Shown in pieces: positions 43,033 to 54,143 of a stretch of 64,000 nt of DNA. Origin of the DNA: Sweltsa coloradensis (taxonomy: Eukaryota; Arthropoda; Insecta; Plecoptera; Chloroperlidae); contig JAMZAV010001432.1 in the NCBI GenBank assembly GCA_024449915.1, positions 124,001 through 188,000 on the forward strand, read 5' to 3'. How positions within the stretch are numbered: the stretch's first letter is position 1; the number at the start of each line of letters is the position of its first letter. Under the pieces are notes generated by a model. The model had not been told where the DNA came from. It made no database searches and saw only the letters and a list, made by a program, of their open reading frames with translations. Made by a program: the position numbers and the translations under genes.

Positions 43033-44147
43033 CATATTCATTCGGAATCATTAAATGGACGCAGACAGACATCCACGCGCTGGAAATATTAACTCGTACT
43101 ACACTTACCAAACACAGAATACATCATCCTAAATCAGCAATAGAGAGATTGACCCTTCCAAGAGAAAAAGGAGGACGGGGCCTAATTGATCTGAACAACT
43201 TATATTATAAACAAATAGACATTTTAAGAAAATACTTTTTTACAAAGAGCAACCAATCCACACTGCATAGGGCTGTGGTGCTAGCTGACAAATCATTAAC
43301 TCCACTCAATCTAGCAAACGAAAATGTCAATCTACAAGGGAAACTCATAACTGACGCTTCAAAAGAGGTACGTCTCTCAGAAAAGACCCTACACAAGAGA
43401 CATTATGATGAACTACACAAAGGTCACGTAGATATTAAAGCATCAAATAGGTGGTTAAACAACGGGGAACTATTTGGAGAAACAGAAGGTTTTATGATGG
43501 CTATTCAAGACAGAGTGATTGCGACGAACAATTATAAAAATACATAATACAAGATGCGACAGTAAACGATCAATGTAGAAAATGTAGTGCAAGGGGTGAA
43601 ACAATCGAACACATCATATCCGGGTGCAAGTCACTATGTCAAACAGATTACCTCTACAGACATAACCAAGTGGCCAACATTATTCATCAAAAACTAGCAA
43701 GCAAGTACAACCTCATTGACACACACACACCTTACTACAAATACAAACCAGAGAAAGTACTAGATAGTAAAGATTACAAATTATATTACGACCGCACAGT
43801 TATAACAGACCAAACGATACATCACAACAGACCGGATTTAATAATAATTGACAAGAAGAAACAAGAAACTACCCTTATCGACGTTGCTATCCCAATGTGC
43901 CATAACGTCGAGACTACGTGGAAGAAAAAAAATTGACAAGTATAGTGAACTTGCAATTGAGATCAAGAAGATGTGGAAACAGAAAAAGGTAAATACAATC
44001 CCATTCATTATATCAGCCAACGGCATCATACCGAAGAAGCTACATGAAAGCATTAAACAACTAGATCTTCAACCCAATGTATACATCGGGACTCAAAAGG
44101 CAGTAATACTCAACACGTGTAGAATAGTTCGTAAATTTCTAAACTAA
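43029..44147 (+). pseudogene. LINE J copy 1: C-terminal domain with CCHC and REL endonuclease
   Basis: Starts TYSFGIIKWTQTDIHALEIL, then HHPKSAIERLTLPREKGGRG, and continues in a second frame at about 43550 with CRKCSARGETIEHIISGC. That is a CX2CX8HX4C knuckle as in R2-group LINEs. Then HNRPDLIIIDKKKQETTLID provides the PD..D core of a restriction-like endonuclease. A third frame from ~43925 ends with KKMWKQKKVNTIPFIISANG and a stop at 44145-44147. Two one-base shifts break it. The RT domain is missing, so it is 5'-truncated. R2-group placement rests on knuckle plus REL order. Confidence 0.75.
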
Positions 44148-44440
44148 GAATGATACTTCGAGATTTCGAGACAGCTTCCATCCTGACATGGTTTTCGTGG
44201 TTTCCCATAGTCCGAAGAGCAAATGCTAGGATGGCGACGAGAAATCGGCCACGACCGTACACAGCAGAAAGAAAACATCATCTACAAACAATATTACAAT
44301 TTATAAATGACTTATTTTAGTTAGAGTTAAGACAAAAGTAATAATGTATGTAATAGGTACACATGGAAGTACTTGACGTAAGTCCGTACAACATGTTAGC
44401 TCCGGTTTTAACCGAGTTTGTATGAAATACATCCAATAAA
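44148..44440 (+). other. LINE J copy 1 3' UTR
   Basis: Non-coding sequence between the LINE J stop and the second (AAT)n run. It ends in ATCCAATAAAATAATAAT, so the element's tail merges with the microsatellite. Confidence 0.6.
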
Positions 44441-44455
44441 ATAATAATAATAATA

Positions 44456-44540
<85 letters not shown>

Positions 44541-44568
44541 TAATAATAATAATAATAATAATAATAAC

Positions 44569-44601
<33 letters not shown>

Positions 44602-44602
44602 T
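44441..44602 (+). repeat. Long (AAT)n microsatellite
   Basis: About 160 bp of AAT units with three slips. It produces false poly-Tyr and poly-Leu frames on the minus strand. Confidence 0.95.
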
Positions 44603-44624
44603 AACCCCAACATTGTTGGGGTTA
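44602..44624. repeat. Perfect palindrome
   Basis: TAACCCCAACATTGTTGGGG followed by TTA. It lies directly after the (AAT)n run. A short cruciform-prone site. Confidence 0.85.
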
Positions 44625-44879
44625 CAAGCTAGTCAGGCTCGAGATAAGTTGCTGGTTGAATTTCTTATTTCTGCTGAAATACAAGCATTCCATCTCAAAT
44701 TTTGACTACATCGTGATCTACTAGTGACATACTACGAGTGACATTGAAGGGAAGTATTAGTTTTTATTATTTATACCATTATTTTGTAGTTTTGTATGAT
44801 TGTATAGATTTAGGCTGTACATTTCATTGAAACAATTGAATTTTGTTATTTTTGACAGTGGTACCCCTGGGCTTTAATT

Positions 44880-47800
44880 CTTTTTTAGAGGTTTACCCGT
44901 AAAAAGGGAAAGGGAAATTTATATCTTAGATAGTATAATTTTTGGGCTTTTTTATTTAAGAAACCCGTAAAATTTTTCAAAATTTGAGAAGATTGCGTTT
45001 CGAATTCTTAAAATTAAAAAAAGATTCATAAAAACGAAAATAAAAGGAATTTGAAAAAGCGAAGCCCCCCACCCACCCCCCTTTGAAATAATAAATGAAT
45101 AAATAGAAAAAGTGTTTTTTTTCCCTTTTAAACCCTTCGTTGATATAAAAAATAACAAAAGACGGGACTTTGGGGACAGTTAGTAAAAAAATTTTCCTCA
45201 AAAAAATTTATAATGGGGAAATATCGGGACAATGGATTTTTTTTTAAGTGATTTCCACTACAGCCCAAACCAAAGCTGGGAAAATGAGGCAGGATCAAAT
45301 GGACAAAAAAAATTGGAACATTTTTTGTGATGCGTAGTTTTAATAGGGAAACGTTTTTATTTTAATTAGGGGACTGTTTTAATGGGTTACGACAAGAGCC
45401 CACCCAAGATTTTATACAGAATACCCAAATTTTTAGAAGAAGGGTGTAAAAGGGGAATGGGGAAAACAAAGAAAAATTTGTAGTAAAAAATAACATTTTA
45501 AACCAGTAAACATATTTAACTAAAATTAAGAGCGAAGTGAAAGACAAACCCCAAAAGCACATCAAGATGTAACGGCACTACACGGAGGGGACGGGAAAAA
45601 GAAGAAGACCATTTTAACCAGAACTACTAGAATTTCCAGAATTCCCGGGTAATCCCAAAACCCTGCTACAATTTCCCAGATTTCCCAGTTATACCAGAAA
45701 ATTGGGACCAACCAAAAACGTCCAGAATACCTGAAGTACGGGGACCTCCCAGAAGGGCCCGGAACAAACCAGAAAAACCAGCCCTACCGGGAAAGTCCAG
45801 AACCACTAGAAATCCCAAAACCCAAACCCAAGAAGATCAAGACACCCAGAAAAAATAAAAGATCAAACACAAGAGGTGGGATATGCAAAAACGCATTGAA
45901 AATACACTATCAATTAAAGAAAACCCTCCCTTTAGCATTTGCAACACCCATGCAAAAGTTTGCGCCCATAGCCCCCAAAAAAAAGGGACCATAATACCTA
46001 AACCCAAGCATTTAAAGGAAATGAAGACAGGGGACACAAAATAAACACACATATTTTATCAGAATACCCCCCAAAAGGGACGAACATCATTTGCAGACGT
46101 TATGGGGCCCAATTTACTGTGCAGCTGTAGGCAAGGGGTTAGAAAATTGGGGTTTAAAGGAAAAATCTGCTACCACTTAAAAGCCCAAAAAAAAGGAAGA
46201 AAAATCGGAAAAAGGGAACAGCGACAAAATTGGGAGAACAAAGGGTTTTTGGGAAAAGTTATCGGTAGATTGGAAAAAAATTTGCGAAGGGGGTAATCGA
46301 TCAAAAGGGGGGGGTTTTACTCTACTGCCAAAATTTTTTTAAAAAGAATAAAGGTTTCACACAAAGCATGAAAAAATGAAAAAAGGGCCTTTTACAAAAT
46401 ATTTGGATAAAAATTTAAAAACAAAAAGTAAGTCCCCCTTGCTAAGAGATTAAAAAGATATAGGAAAGTAGCATTAGAAAAGAAAAAAAACCGAATGTTC
46501 AAAGAAAAGGGAAAAAAAAGTTTTACCAAAAAAATTTTCTAGTACCGAAGAAATAAAAGGAAAAGGAAAACCAACCCCAAAACGGAGATAGAAGAGTTTT
46601 TGGGGAGGAAATTGGGGGAACCCGGGGAGAAAACAACCAATATGCCCCAACGGATTAAGACGAAAGAGCTAGGTGAACGATATTAAAGAGATGAGATTTT
46701 GAAGGATAATGTTTATGAATTTTAAAATCCCCCCCAAACCGTGCTACAAAGCGGAAAGCCCAGGTAAAAGATAATTCCAAATTTTTTGGGATTTAAAAAA
46801 ATTCAATATAATCAGATTTAAATTGAAAATGTCCAACGAGTATAAATGGAGTTTTTTTAAAAAACCCCAAATTTTTTACGAAGAAGAAAACCCTTTTTTC
46901 AAACCCAAAGATAATGACACGAAGAAACCAAATAAATATCGGCTAAAAAAAATGTTTTTCCAACTATATATTAAAAAAATTGACTTCATGATAAAAAAAT
47001 AAAGTAATAAACAATTTCGAAAAAAAATACAATATCCCGGGAGGGGGAAAAAAGGGGGCGAAAGGGACTCAAAAGGGGTGTAAAGAAACAACCCCATTAT
47101 CGACTTACTGAATGAAAACCCGGCACCCCAATAAAAAAAGGGAAAATTCCCGTAAAAATACATTTACTACAAAAAAAGCTTTTGGACCCCGGGCACCACA
47201 GACATGGTAATTCAGATTTTTACAAAAAATAATTAAAAAACAAACCCCGTAATTGAAACCTTTTTTAAGACAGTAATGAAAACATGGAGAAAAAACACCC
47301 AAAACTAAATATGGGAAAAAAAAAAGATAACTACAGATCCAAACAAATTAAAAAGTGGCATTTTTCCAAAGGGGAATCTTTTGCGAAATTTTAATTTTTG
47401 TCTGCACTAAACCCCCTGTCGGGATATGCTTAAGAATCTACATACGGATTTTAAAATTTGGAAAAATAATATGCATGTCCCTTTAGGGGTGGGCCTAAAG
47501 TTTATGCTCAAAATTTTTTTCAACTTAACAGTTTAATCAATACTAAAAAAGGAAAATTTAAATCAAGGGTATTTCCCTAGAGTTTTGGGGTAGGGAGTAG
47601 ACCCAAAAAATAAAACGCTACATATAAAAAAAGGGGAAGGTTTTGCAGGCAAGAGCCAAACTAGATTGGGGGAAATAGGAAATTTGGGGTAATGGATGAT
47701 AAGAAGTATAAAAAAAAATTTAGGGCTCACAAGCACCCTAATTTAACAAAAGTAATGAAAGGGAAAAATTTTTTAGTACATACAAGAAGCGACTAAAAAA

Positions 47801-48262
47801 GTATCCTCAAGGGGCAAAAATAAAAAAATAAAAAACAAGAAACACAAACAATAAAAAATATGCTTACCCCGTATTGGAAAATAAATTTATTCGAATCAAA
47901 AAAGGACCCCAAAACGACAACCACGCGTTGGGAAAAATTAAAATTGTTTCTAACTTACCAAAAAAACAGAATGCACATCCTAAACCCGCAAAAAAGAGAG
48001 ATTGCCCCTTTCCCAAAAAGAACAAGGAGGACGAGGCCTAATTGATCTGAACAACTTATATTATAAACAACTAAACATTTTAAGAAAATATTTTTTTACA
48101 AAGAGCAACCAATCAACACTGCACAGGTTTGTGGTGCTAGCTGACAAATCATTTACGCCAGCTCCACTCAATCTAGCAAACGAAAATGTCAATCTACAAG
48201 GGAACCTCATAACTGACGCTGCAAAAGAGTTACGTCTCTCAGAAAAGACCCTACACAAGAGG
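44880..48262 (+). pseudogene. LINE J copy 2, mostly unreadable
   Basis: From about 48010 to 48262 the sequence is a clean copy of LINE J (GRGLIDLNNLYYKQLNILRK, FTKSNQSTLHRFVVLADKS). From about 47850 to 48010 it aligns to copy 1 base for base, but with runs inflated or neighbouring bases copied. Before that, ATGCTTACCCCGTATTGG at 47859 fits the ALPVL segment that precedes TYSFG in such LINEs. 44.88-47.85 kb is the right length and place for the RT region but has no readable motif. It is rich in AAAA, GGGG and CCCC runs and stop codons. Either an unusually decayed copy or poor consensus sequence. Confidence 0.55.
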
Positions 48263-48272
48263 GGAACATGGA

Positions 48273-48545
48273 AAGTGCGCGAATTCTTAAGTGAGCGAAT
48301 TCTTAACTGCGCGAATTCTTAAGTGCGCGAAACGTCAAGTGAGCGAATGGATACTGCGCGAATTCTTAACTGCGCGAATAGTAAAGTGAGCGAAAAGGAC
48401 ACTGAGCGAAAAGACACTGCGCGAATCCTTAACTGCGCGAACTCTTAAATGCGCGAATTTGTAAGTGCGCGAAAGGACACTGAGCGAATCCTTAACTGCG
48501 CGAACTCTTAAGTGCGCGAAAAGTAAAGTGAGCGAAAAGACAGCT
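48273..48545 (+). repeat. Left TG[A/C]GCGAA array
   Basis: I count 17 direct copies (11 TGCGCGAA, 6 TGAGCGAA) separated by 6-9-bp spacers of a few kinds: TTCTTAAC, TTCTTAAG, AGTAAAG, AAGGACAC, AAGACAC. Confidence 0.9.
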
Positions 48546-49105
48546 GCAGACCGAGAGTTACTATCTTTTCCAAAAACACGATTTTACAGCTAGCGAGAAG
48601 CGCCCGTGCGGGTAGGCATCCCACCTAACGTCTTTGCACAGCGGGCAGGTGTCACACCTGCATCAGGGGCCACGGAGATATTAGTAGAGCTTGGGGAGTG
48701 ACATACCTGAATACTTTCTTTATTATTTACATCCTACAGCGCTACTACAGGGTGTACGTTTTTAATTCTAAACTGAGAAACTATGTTTTATTAATTAATT
48801 CATATTCTTAACTGCCTCTATTTGATATTTTTTTTTATTAATTGAATTAAAAACATATTGAGCTGCTGACAAATTGGCAAACAGATTGTTAGCTAGCTAA
48901 TATTTTCTCCAAACGCTACTATAGACATAGGCCTAGGTATGGTCGTGGCCGATTTGTTGTCGGCATCATTGTATCGTTAAGAAAATCACGAAAATCACTA
49001 TCAGGATGGGGGATTACATCAGTAGACTTCATTCTAGATCTAACCCAGATAACACAAATTCTCAATTCGGCACCGGAAAAGCAAGATCGTTCCTTGGTTG
49101 TGGGC
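48546..49105. other. No gene seen
   Basis: Interior of the array-bounded unit. Contains a palindromic-looking GCAGGTGTCACACCTGC at about 48643, but no coding sequence. Confidence 0.4.
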
Positions 49106-49107
49106 GA

Positions 49108-50042
49108 CGTAATTGTTGGAAGCGAAGCGAAGCGAAGCGAAGCGAAGACTTTAATTTCACCGACCCTCAAAAAATTTAGCTCCAATGTTTTATTTTTTGT
49201 TTTTTGTTTTGTATTTTTGTGTTTGTTCGCTCGCTATAGGACAAACGGCGTATACGATCTTGATGAAAATTGGAGGAGACCTTCGAAATCTCTGAACTTA
49301 CACACACAAACCAACCGAAGAAATATTTCTTATGAATATCGTACTTTACGATATTTTTCGATTTTTTGTGCGATGTTTTCGTGACATGGGCCGATTCTGA
49401 TCAAGCGGGTGGGGCTACAACGTTCATAATTTACGTGGACATAAAGGTTACGGTGATGTATTGCTTTTTGAAAGAAAAAGTTGAAAAAGTTAGCCAGAAT
49501 CTATAGAAATAAAGCTTTTAATTTAAGTTTTTTGACTTTTTGTGCGATATTTTCGTGCCATTTGGGTCAATTCTGACCAAACGGGTGAGGCTACAACGTT
49601 CATATTTCACATGGACATTAAGGTAATGGTGATGTATTGCTTTCTGAAAGGAAAAGTTGGAAAAGTTAGTCAATATCTATAGAAATAAAGCTTTTAATAT
49701 AAGTTTTTTGACTTTTAGTGCGATATTTTCGTGCCATTTGGGCCAATTCTGACCAAACGGGTGGGCCTTCAACGTTCATATTATACATGGACATTAGGGT
49801 TATGGTGATGTAGTACCTTTTAAAAGAAAAAGTTGAATTAGCCAGAATCCATAGAAATAAAGCTTTTAATATAAGTTTTTACGGTAATAATACCAATTGA
49901 CAGGTAACAAAAGAAATTTGACAACAATCACTTACAATGCGTAGGTAGCAAAACAAAGCACTTGCAAAAGTAAAGATATCCCACGCAAACTAATAACTTT
50001 AAAAAGCTCATCCATCAACGCGGACTTTAGCGTTTTCCTAGT
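49108..50042 (+). mobile_element. GAGCGAAGCG-type element D1
   Basis: Begins at AGCGAAGCGAAGCGAAGCGA (five AGCGA units), then CCTTCGAAATCTCTGAACTT. It ends GCTCATCCATCAACGCGGAC..GCGTTTTCCTAG|T. The middle (about 49365-49880) is three tandem copies of a ~165-175-bp unit with TGTGCGATATTTTCGTGCCA, ACCAAACGGGTG and CTATAGAAATAAAGCTTTTA. Confidence 0.55.
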
Positions 50043-50219
50043 ATGAAATATTTTTAAATGTTTTTTTCTCTGCACTGATTTCATGAAAATGTAACTCATT
50101 CCTGTCATTGTATACGAAGTTAATATTTTAAGAATTTAAAGTAAAAATTTACAATAACAGTCGATATTGATTAAATAAGTTTTAAATCTTATTTACATGT
50201 GTTTAATAGAACCTTAATT

Positions 50220-50951
50220 GGATGAGCGAAGCGAAGATTCCATTTCACTACATTGGAGAAAAAAAATCAGGAATGTTTTTTTTTGTATTTTTGTCTGTTT
50301 GTTAACACGATTCCGGCTTAACCGATACTTCAATTGCGATGAAATTTTCTGGAGGGCTTTGAAATTTATGAACTTAAAACTGCCACGTTTTTGAGCACAA
50401 TCGGAAAATTATTTCTCATGAAAATCGCAATTTTACGATTTTTTCGATTTTTAAAAATTTCTTCGACTTACAACACCTACATGTTTTGTCCGATTGAAAA
50501 TGATTTTTTCACAGAACCTTAATTTCATGAATTGATATATTCATGTGAAATTTATGCGTTATCAAAAAACTATTATTTACGAAAATCGCAATTTTACGAC
50601 TTTTTTCAATTTTTAAAATTTCTTCGGCTTAAAACTCCTACATGCTTTATCGGATTGTAATAATTTTTCACAGAACCTTAATTTTATGAATTAATATATT
50701 CGTGTAAAATTTGTGAGCAATTAAATAATTATTTCTTATGAAAATTTCAATATTACAAGTTTTTCCTTTTTTAAAATTACGATTAATTAAACAAAATTAA
50801 AATTTACGTTAATTTTTATATTAATTTTAAAAATCTTCAACTTGGTAATGATTTTTTCACAGAACAACAGAAAATCCGCATAACACATGGCAGCTCAATG
50901 CACCATTTACGCTCATCCAACAACGCGGCGGGACTTAAGCGTTTTCCTAGT
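50220..50951 (+). mobile_element. GAGCGAAGCG-type element D2
   Basis: Starts GGATGAGCGAAGCGAAGATT and ends GCTCATCCAACAACGCGGCG..AAGCGTTTTCCTAG|T. GGATGAGC and GCTCATCC are exact inverted matches near the ends. The interior repeats ATGAAAATCGCAATTTTACG and ATTTCTTCGACTTA(C/T) blocks about every 120-180 bp. Confidence 0.6.
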
Positions 50952-51034
50952 TGTAGGAAAACGATTATAGCAACGTGAATCTACTTCCTAAAATAGTGCA
51001 TATCACAAAATGATCACAATATATATTATTTTTA

Positions 51035-52886
51035 TTGTATGAGCGTAGCGAAGATTCCGTTTCACTACACTGGAGAAAAAAATCCGGAATGTTTTGTTTT
51101 TTTGTTTTGTTTCTGTTTTTGTTTTTTGTATTTTTGTATGTTTGTTAACACGATTTCGGCTAAACCGATACTCCAATTGCGATAAAAATTTATTGAGGCC
51201 TTCGAAATCTCTAAACTTAGAACTGCTACGTTTTTGAGCGCAATCGAAAAATTATTTCTCATTAAAATCGCAATTTTACGATTTTTTCGATTTTTAAAAT
51301 ATTTCTTCGACTAATAACACCTACATGCTTAATTTGGTTGTAATTTATATAATTGTTTGAAATTTGAGCGCAATCGAAAAATTATTTCTTATAAAAATCG
51401 CAATTTTACGATTTTATTTTTATTTCTAAAACATTCTTCGACTTATAACACCTTTTTTAAATCATTAGACTTTTCACTGTTAACACTGATTTTTATTTTA
51501 AAAAATGTGATATTTCGACTACTTTTCAGCAGTCTTAATCAAACAATACAACAAATAAACAAGACAAAAAAACATTTCACAAAAAATTATAAATATGGCT
51601 GTGTATTAGTACCAAATTATTAACAAAAAGTTTTTTATGAATAAAAAATATAAAACCAGAACATTAAATTGATATGTTGGACAGTTGGGGTATGAAATTA
51701 AACTATTGATCAAGTGATGAAATTGAAGGACAGAAACTCTTCCAAATGGCTGGATAATTGACACTCGGCACACTGATTGTATTGGCCACACTTGAAATCA
51801 AACCAGCTTCCTTGATTTTCCGTGTTGTGGCATTAGACTCATGTGCAAGGATTGAAGCGTCTTTTTTGAATGTTTATTTGTCTTGTTTGTTGTGGTTTGA
51901 TATTTGTTGTATTGTTTGATAAAGACTGCTGAAAAGTAGTCGAAATATCACATTTTTTAAATAAAAATCAGTATTAACAGTGAAAAGTCTAATGATTTAT
52001 ATGTGTAAAGTTACTACCTGTTATATAGTTTCAATTTTTATAATATAACACCTACATGCTTTATCCGATCGTAATGATTTTTTCACAGCACCTTAATTTT
52101 ATGAATTAATATATTCGTGTGAAATTTGAGCGCAATCGAAAAATATTTTTCATGAAAATCGCAATTTTACGATTTGTTCAATTTATTTAAACATTCTTTG
52201 ACTTACAACGCCTACATGCTTTATCCGATTGTAATGATTTTTTCGCAGAACCTTAATTTTATGATTTTATTTATTCGTGTGAAATTTGAGCGCAATAAAA
52301 AAAATAATTTTTCATGAAAAACGCAATTTTACGTTTTTTTATTTTTTTATTTTACATTTATTCGACTTATAACACCTTCATGCTTTATCCGATTGTAACG
52401 ATGTTTTTACAGAACCTAATTTCTATGAATTAATATATTGGTGTGAAATTTGAGCGCAATCGAAAAATATTTTCATGAAAATCGCAATTTTACGATTTGT
52501 TCAATTTATTTAAACATTCTTTGACTTACAACGCCTACATGCTTTATCCGATTGTAATGATTTTTTCGCAGAACCTTAATTTTATGATTTTATTTATTCG
52601 TGTGAAATTTGAGCGCAATAAAAAAATTTTCATGAAAAACGCAATTTTACGTTTTTTTATTTTTTTATTTTACATTTATTCGACTAATAACACCTTCATG
52701 CTTTATCCGATTGTAACGATGTTTTTACAGAACCTAATTTCTATGAATTAATATATTGGTTTGAAATTTGAGCGCAATCGAAAAATTAGTTTTCATGAAA
52801 ATCGCAATTTACGCCTTTTTTCGTTCTAAAAAAAATTACGTTCATCCAACAACGCGCCTGAAAAAGCGTTTGCGAAGCTTCCTAGT
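51035..52886 (+). mobile_element. GAGCGAAGCG-type element D3, interrupted
   Basis: Starts TATGAGCGTAGCGAAGATTC, ends TTCATCCAACAACGCGCC..GCTTCCTAG|T. The interior consists of ~120-bp units (ATGCTTTATCCGATTGTAA, GTGAAATTTGAGCGCAAT, GAAAATCGCAATTTTACG). In 52.1-52.8 kb these form a 240-bp higher-order repeat. A PLE fragment is inserted at about 51.46-52.0 kb. Confidence 0.55.
51462..51995 (-). mobile_element. PLE fragment with inverted ends
   Basis: Ends are inverted repeats of about 100 bp starting TCATTAGACTTTTCACTGTT and containing CTGCTGAAAAGTAGTCG. That string resembles the ends of Penelope-like elements. Between them the minus strand encodes ILAHESNATTRKIKEAGLIS then NYPAIWKSFCPSISSLDQ, like the region after the GIY-YIG domain. 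This fits a 5'-truncated PLE with an inverted partial terminal repeat. Confidence 0.6.
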
Positions 52887-53246
52887 TTGAAATTATACAA
52901 CTGAAAATGCTAGTCAGATAACTGGTGCGTACGACTATATGAATACTTCGATTAATTGGAAACGTGGGGGATCACATTTCCGTAGGAAACACACTTTCAT
53001 ACTTATACGTCGTGAAGCGGACGGGAAATAAGAAAAGTCTGAGATTTAGCATTCAAATTATCGGAATCGCCATGATTTTCTTGTTCTACTAACAACTAAC
53101 AGCACGAAATCTGATCCCCGAAGCCGAGCGGGGAATAAATGTCATCGCAAGCCCGCTCTTCCTCGTGTCGCGCGCCATCTGCAGCGTGCTTGCTTGCCTA
53201 ACTACTTAATGTTTTCGGACCGGAGAATACTACACTAAACCCCGAA
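52887..53246. other. No gene seen
   Basis: Interior of the array-bounded unit, with no coding signal. Slightly GC-richer around 53.10-53.19 kb. Confidence 0.4.
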
Positions 53247-53583
53247 ACTGGACACTGCGCGAATTCTTAACTGCGCGAATAGTAAAGTGAGCGAAAAGGA
53301 CACTGAGCGAAAAGACACTGCGCGAATCCTTAACTGCGCGAACTCTTAAGTGCGCGAAAAGTAAAGTGAGCGAATCCTTTAGTGAGCGAAAAGTAAAGTG
53401 AGCGAATGGACACTGAGCGAATTCTTAACTGCGCGAATAGTAAAGTGAGCGAAAAGGACATTGAGCGAAAAGCATAGTGCGCGAAAAGGACACTGAGCGA
53501 AAGTTTTCGCTCACTTTGCGTTTCGCGCACTTAAAAATTCGCTCACTTCACGTTTCGCGCACTTAAGGATTCGCGCACTTTCC
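53247..53583. repeat. Right TG[A/C]GCGAA array with inverted end
   Basis: I count 16 direct copies up to about 53503, then five inverted copies (TTCGCTCA or TTCGCGCA) to 53575. The switch occurs at GAGCGAAAGTTTTCGCTC, itself a palindrome. Confidence 0.9.
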
Positions 53584-53585
53584 AT

Positions 53586-53834
53586 ATTGCCGTGCAAAGT
53601 CCTCTTCAGCTGAAATGTTGTGTGCGTCGAGGAATGTGGTGCGTGACATTTGAGCGTACATTGTCTCTAGCGCGTTACATGTACGTGCCTGATCACTGTT
53701 TGTACAGGGCCAACACACAGTTTTATCTCTGACTTCTCCAGACAAAGAATGTGTTTCACCCCCACACTGCCCTGTAGTTACGTGATTGAATATTAAGAAG
53801 GATTTACTGATATATTATTATCACCGTCTGACCC
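53586..53834 (-). other. Unrecognised cysteine-containing frame
   Basis: The minus strand has a 60-residue frame with VCWPCTNSDQARTC and NALETMYAQMSRTTFLDAHN up to about 53590. It might be an exon of a small secreted protein, but no family, splice partner or signal peptide is evident. Confidence 0.25.
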
Positions 53835-54073
53835 CGGTGTTGAATTTGACCCAGGCATGGCTCTGCTATGTGTAAGAGGCATGGAAAGAGATAAAGTCCA
53901 TCAGCAAACATCAGGTGGTGTGTAGGGAGAATTTCACCGACGACAGTGACAACACGAACTAAGACAATGACAATGACGACTACGAGGTGAGAACCCCCCT
54001 AACTTCCCCCTACCCGTGGCTGGTTCTCACCAGCATGGGCCACTCCTTCCCACATCCCCTAGGCTTGAGAGGC

Positions 54074-54143
<70 letters not shown>

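Larger units (their letters stand above)
48268..53585. mobile_element. 5.3-kb unit bounded by TG[A/C]GCGAA arrays
   Basis: The left edge reads ATGGAAAGTGCGCGAATTCT and the right edge is its inverted counterpart (ATGGAAAGTGCGCGAATCCT on the minus strand). The arrays inside these edges contain many copies of one 8-mer. The interior (48.55-53.25 kb) holds three GAGCGAAGCG elements and a PLE fragment but no transposase. The left edge interrupts LINE J copy 2; the LINE does not resume at the right edge and no target duplication is visible. Drosophila foldback transposons have comparable repeat-built ends. The class is unknown. Confidence 0.5.

Noticed and set aside
44301..44613. Poly-Tyr and poly-Leu proteins on the minus strand
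   Set aside because: Direct translations of the (AAT)n microsatellite.
45000..47300. Hydrophobic Phe-rich minus-strand frames that could be membrane proteins
   Set aside because: They come from the run-rich tract of doubtful sequence quality; all are made of TTT/TTC runs, with no conserved motif.
48273..53583. CRISPR-like array of short repeats and spacers
   Set aside because: Units are 8 bp with recurring 6-9-bp spacers, far too short; the DNA is eukaryotic and no Cas genes are present. The arrays are treated as subterminal repeats of an element.
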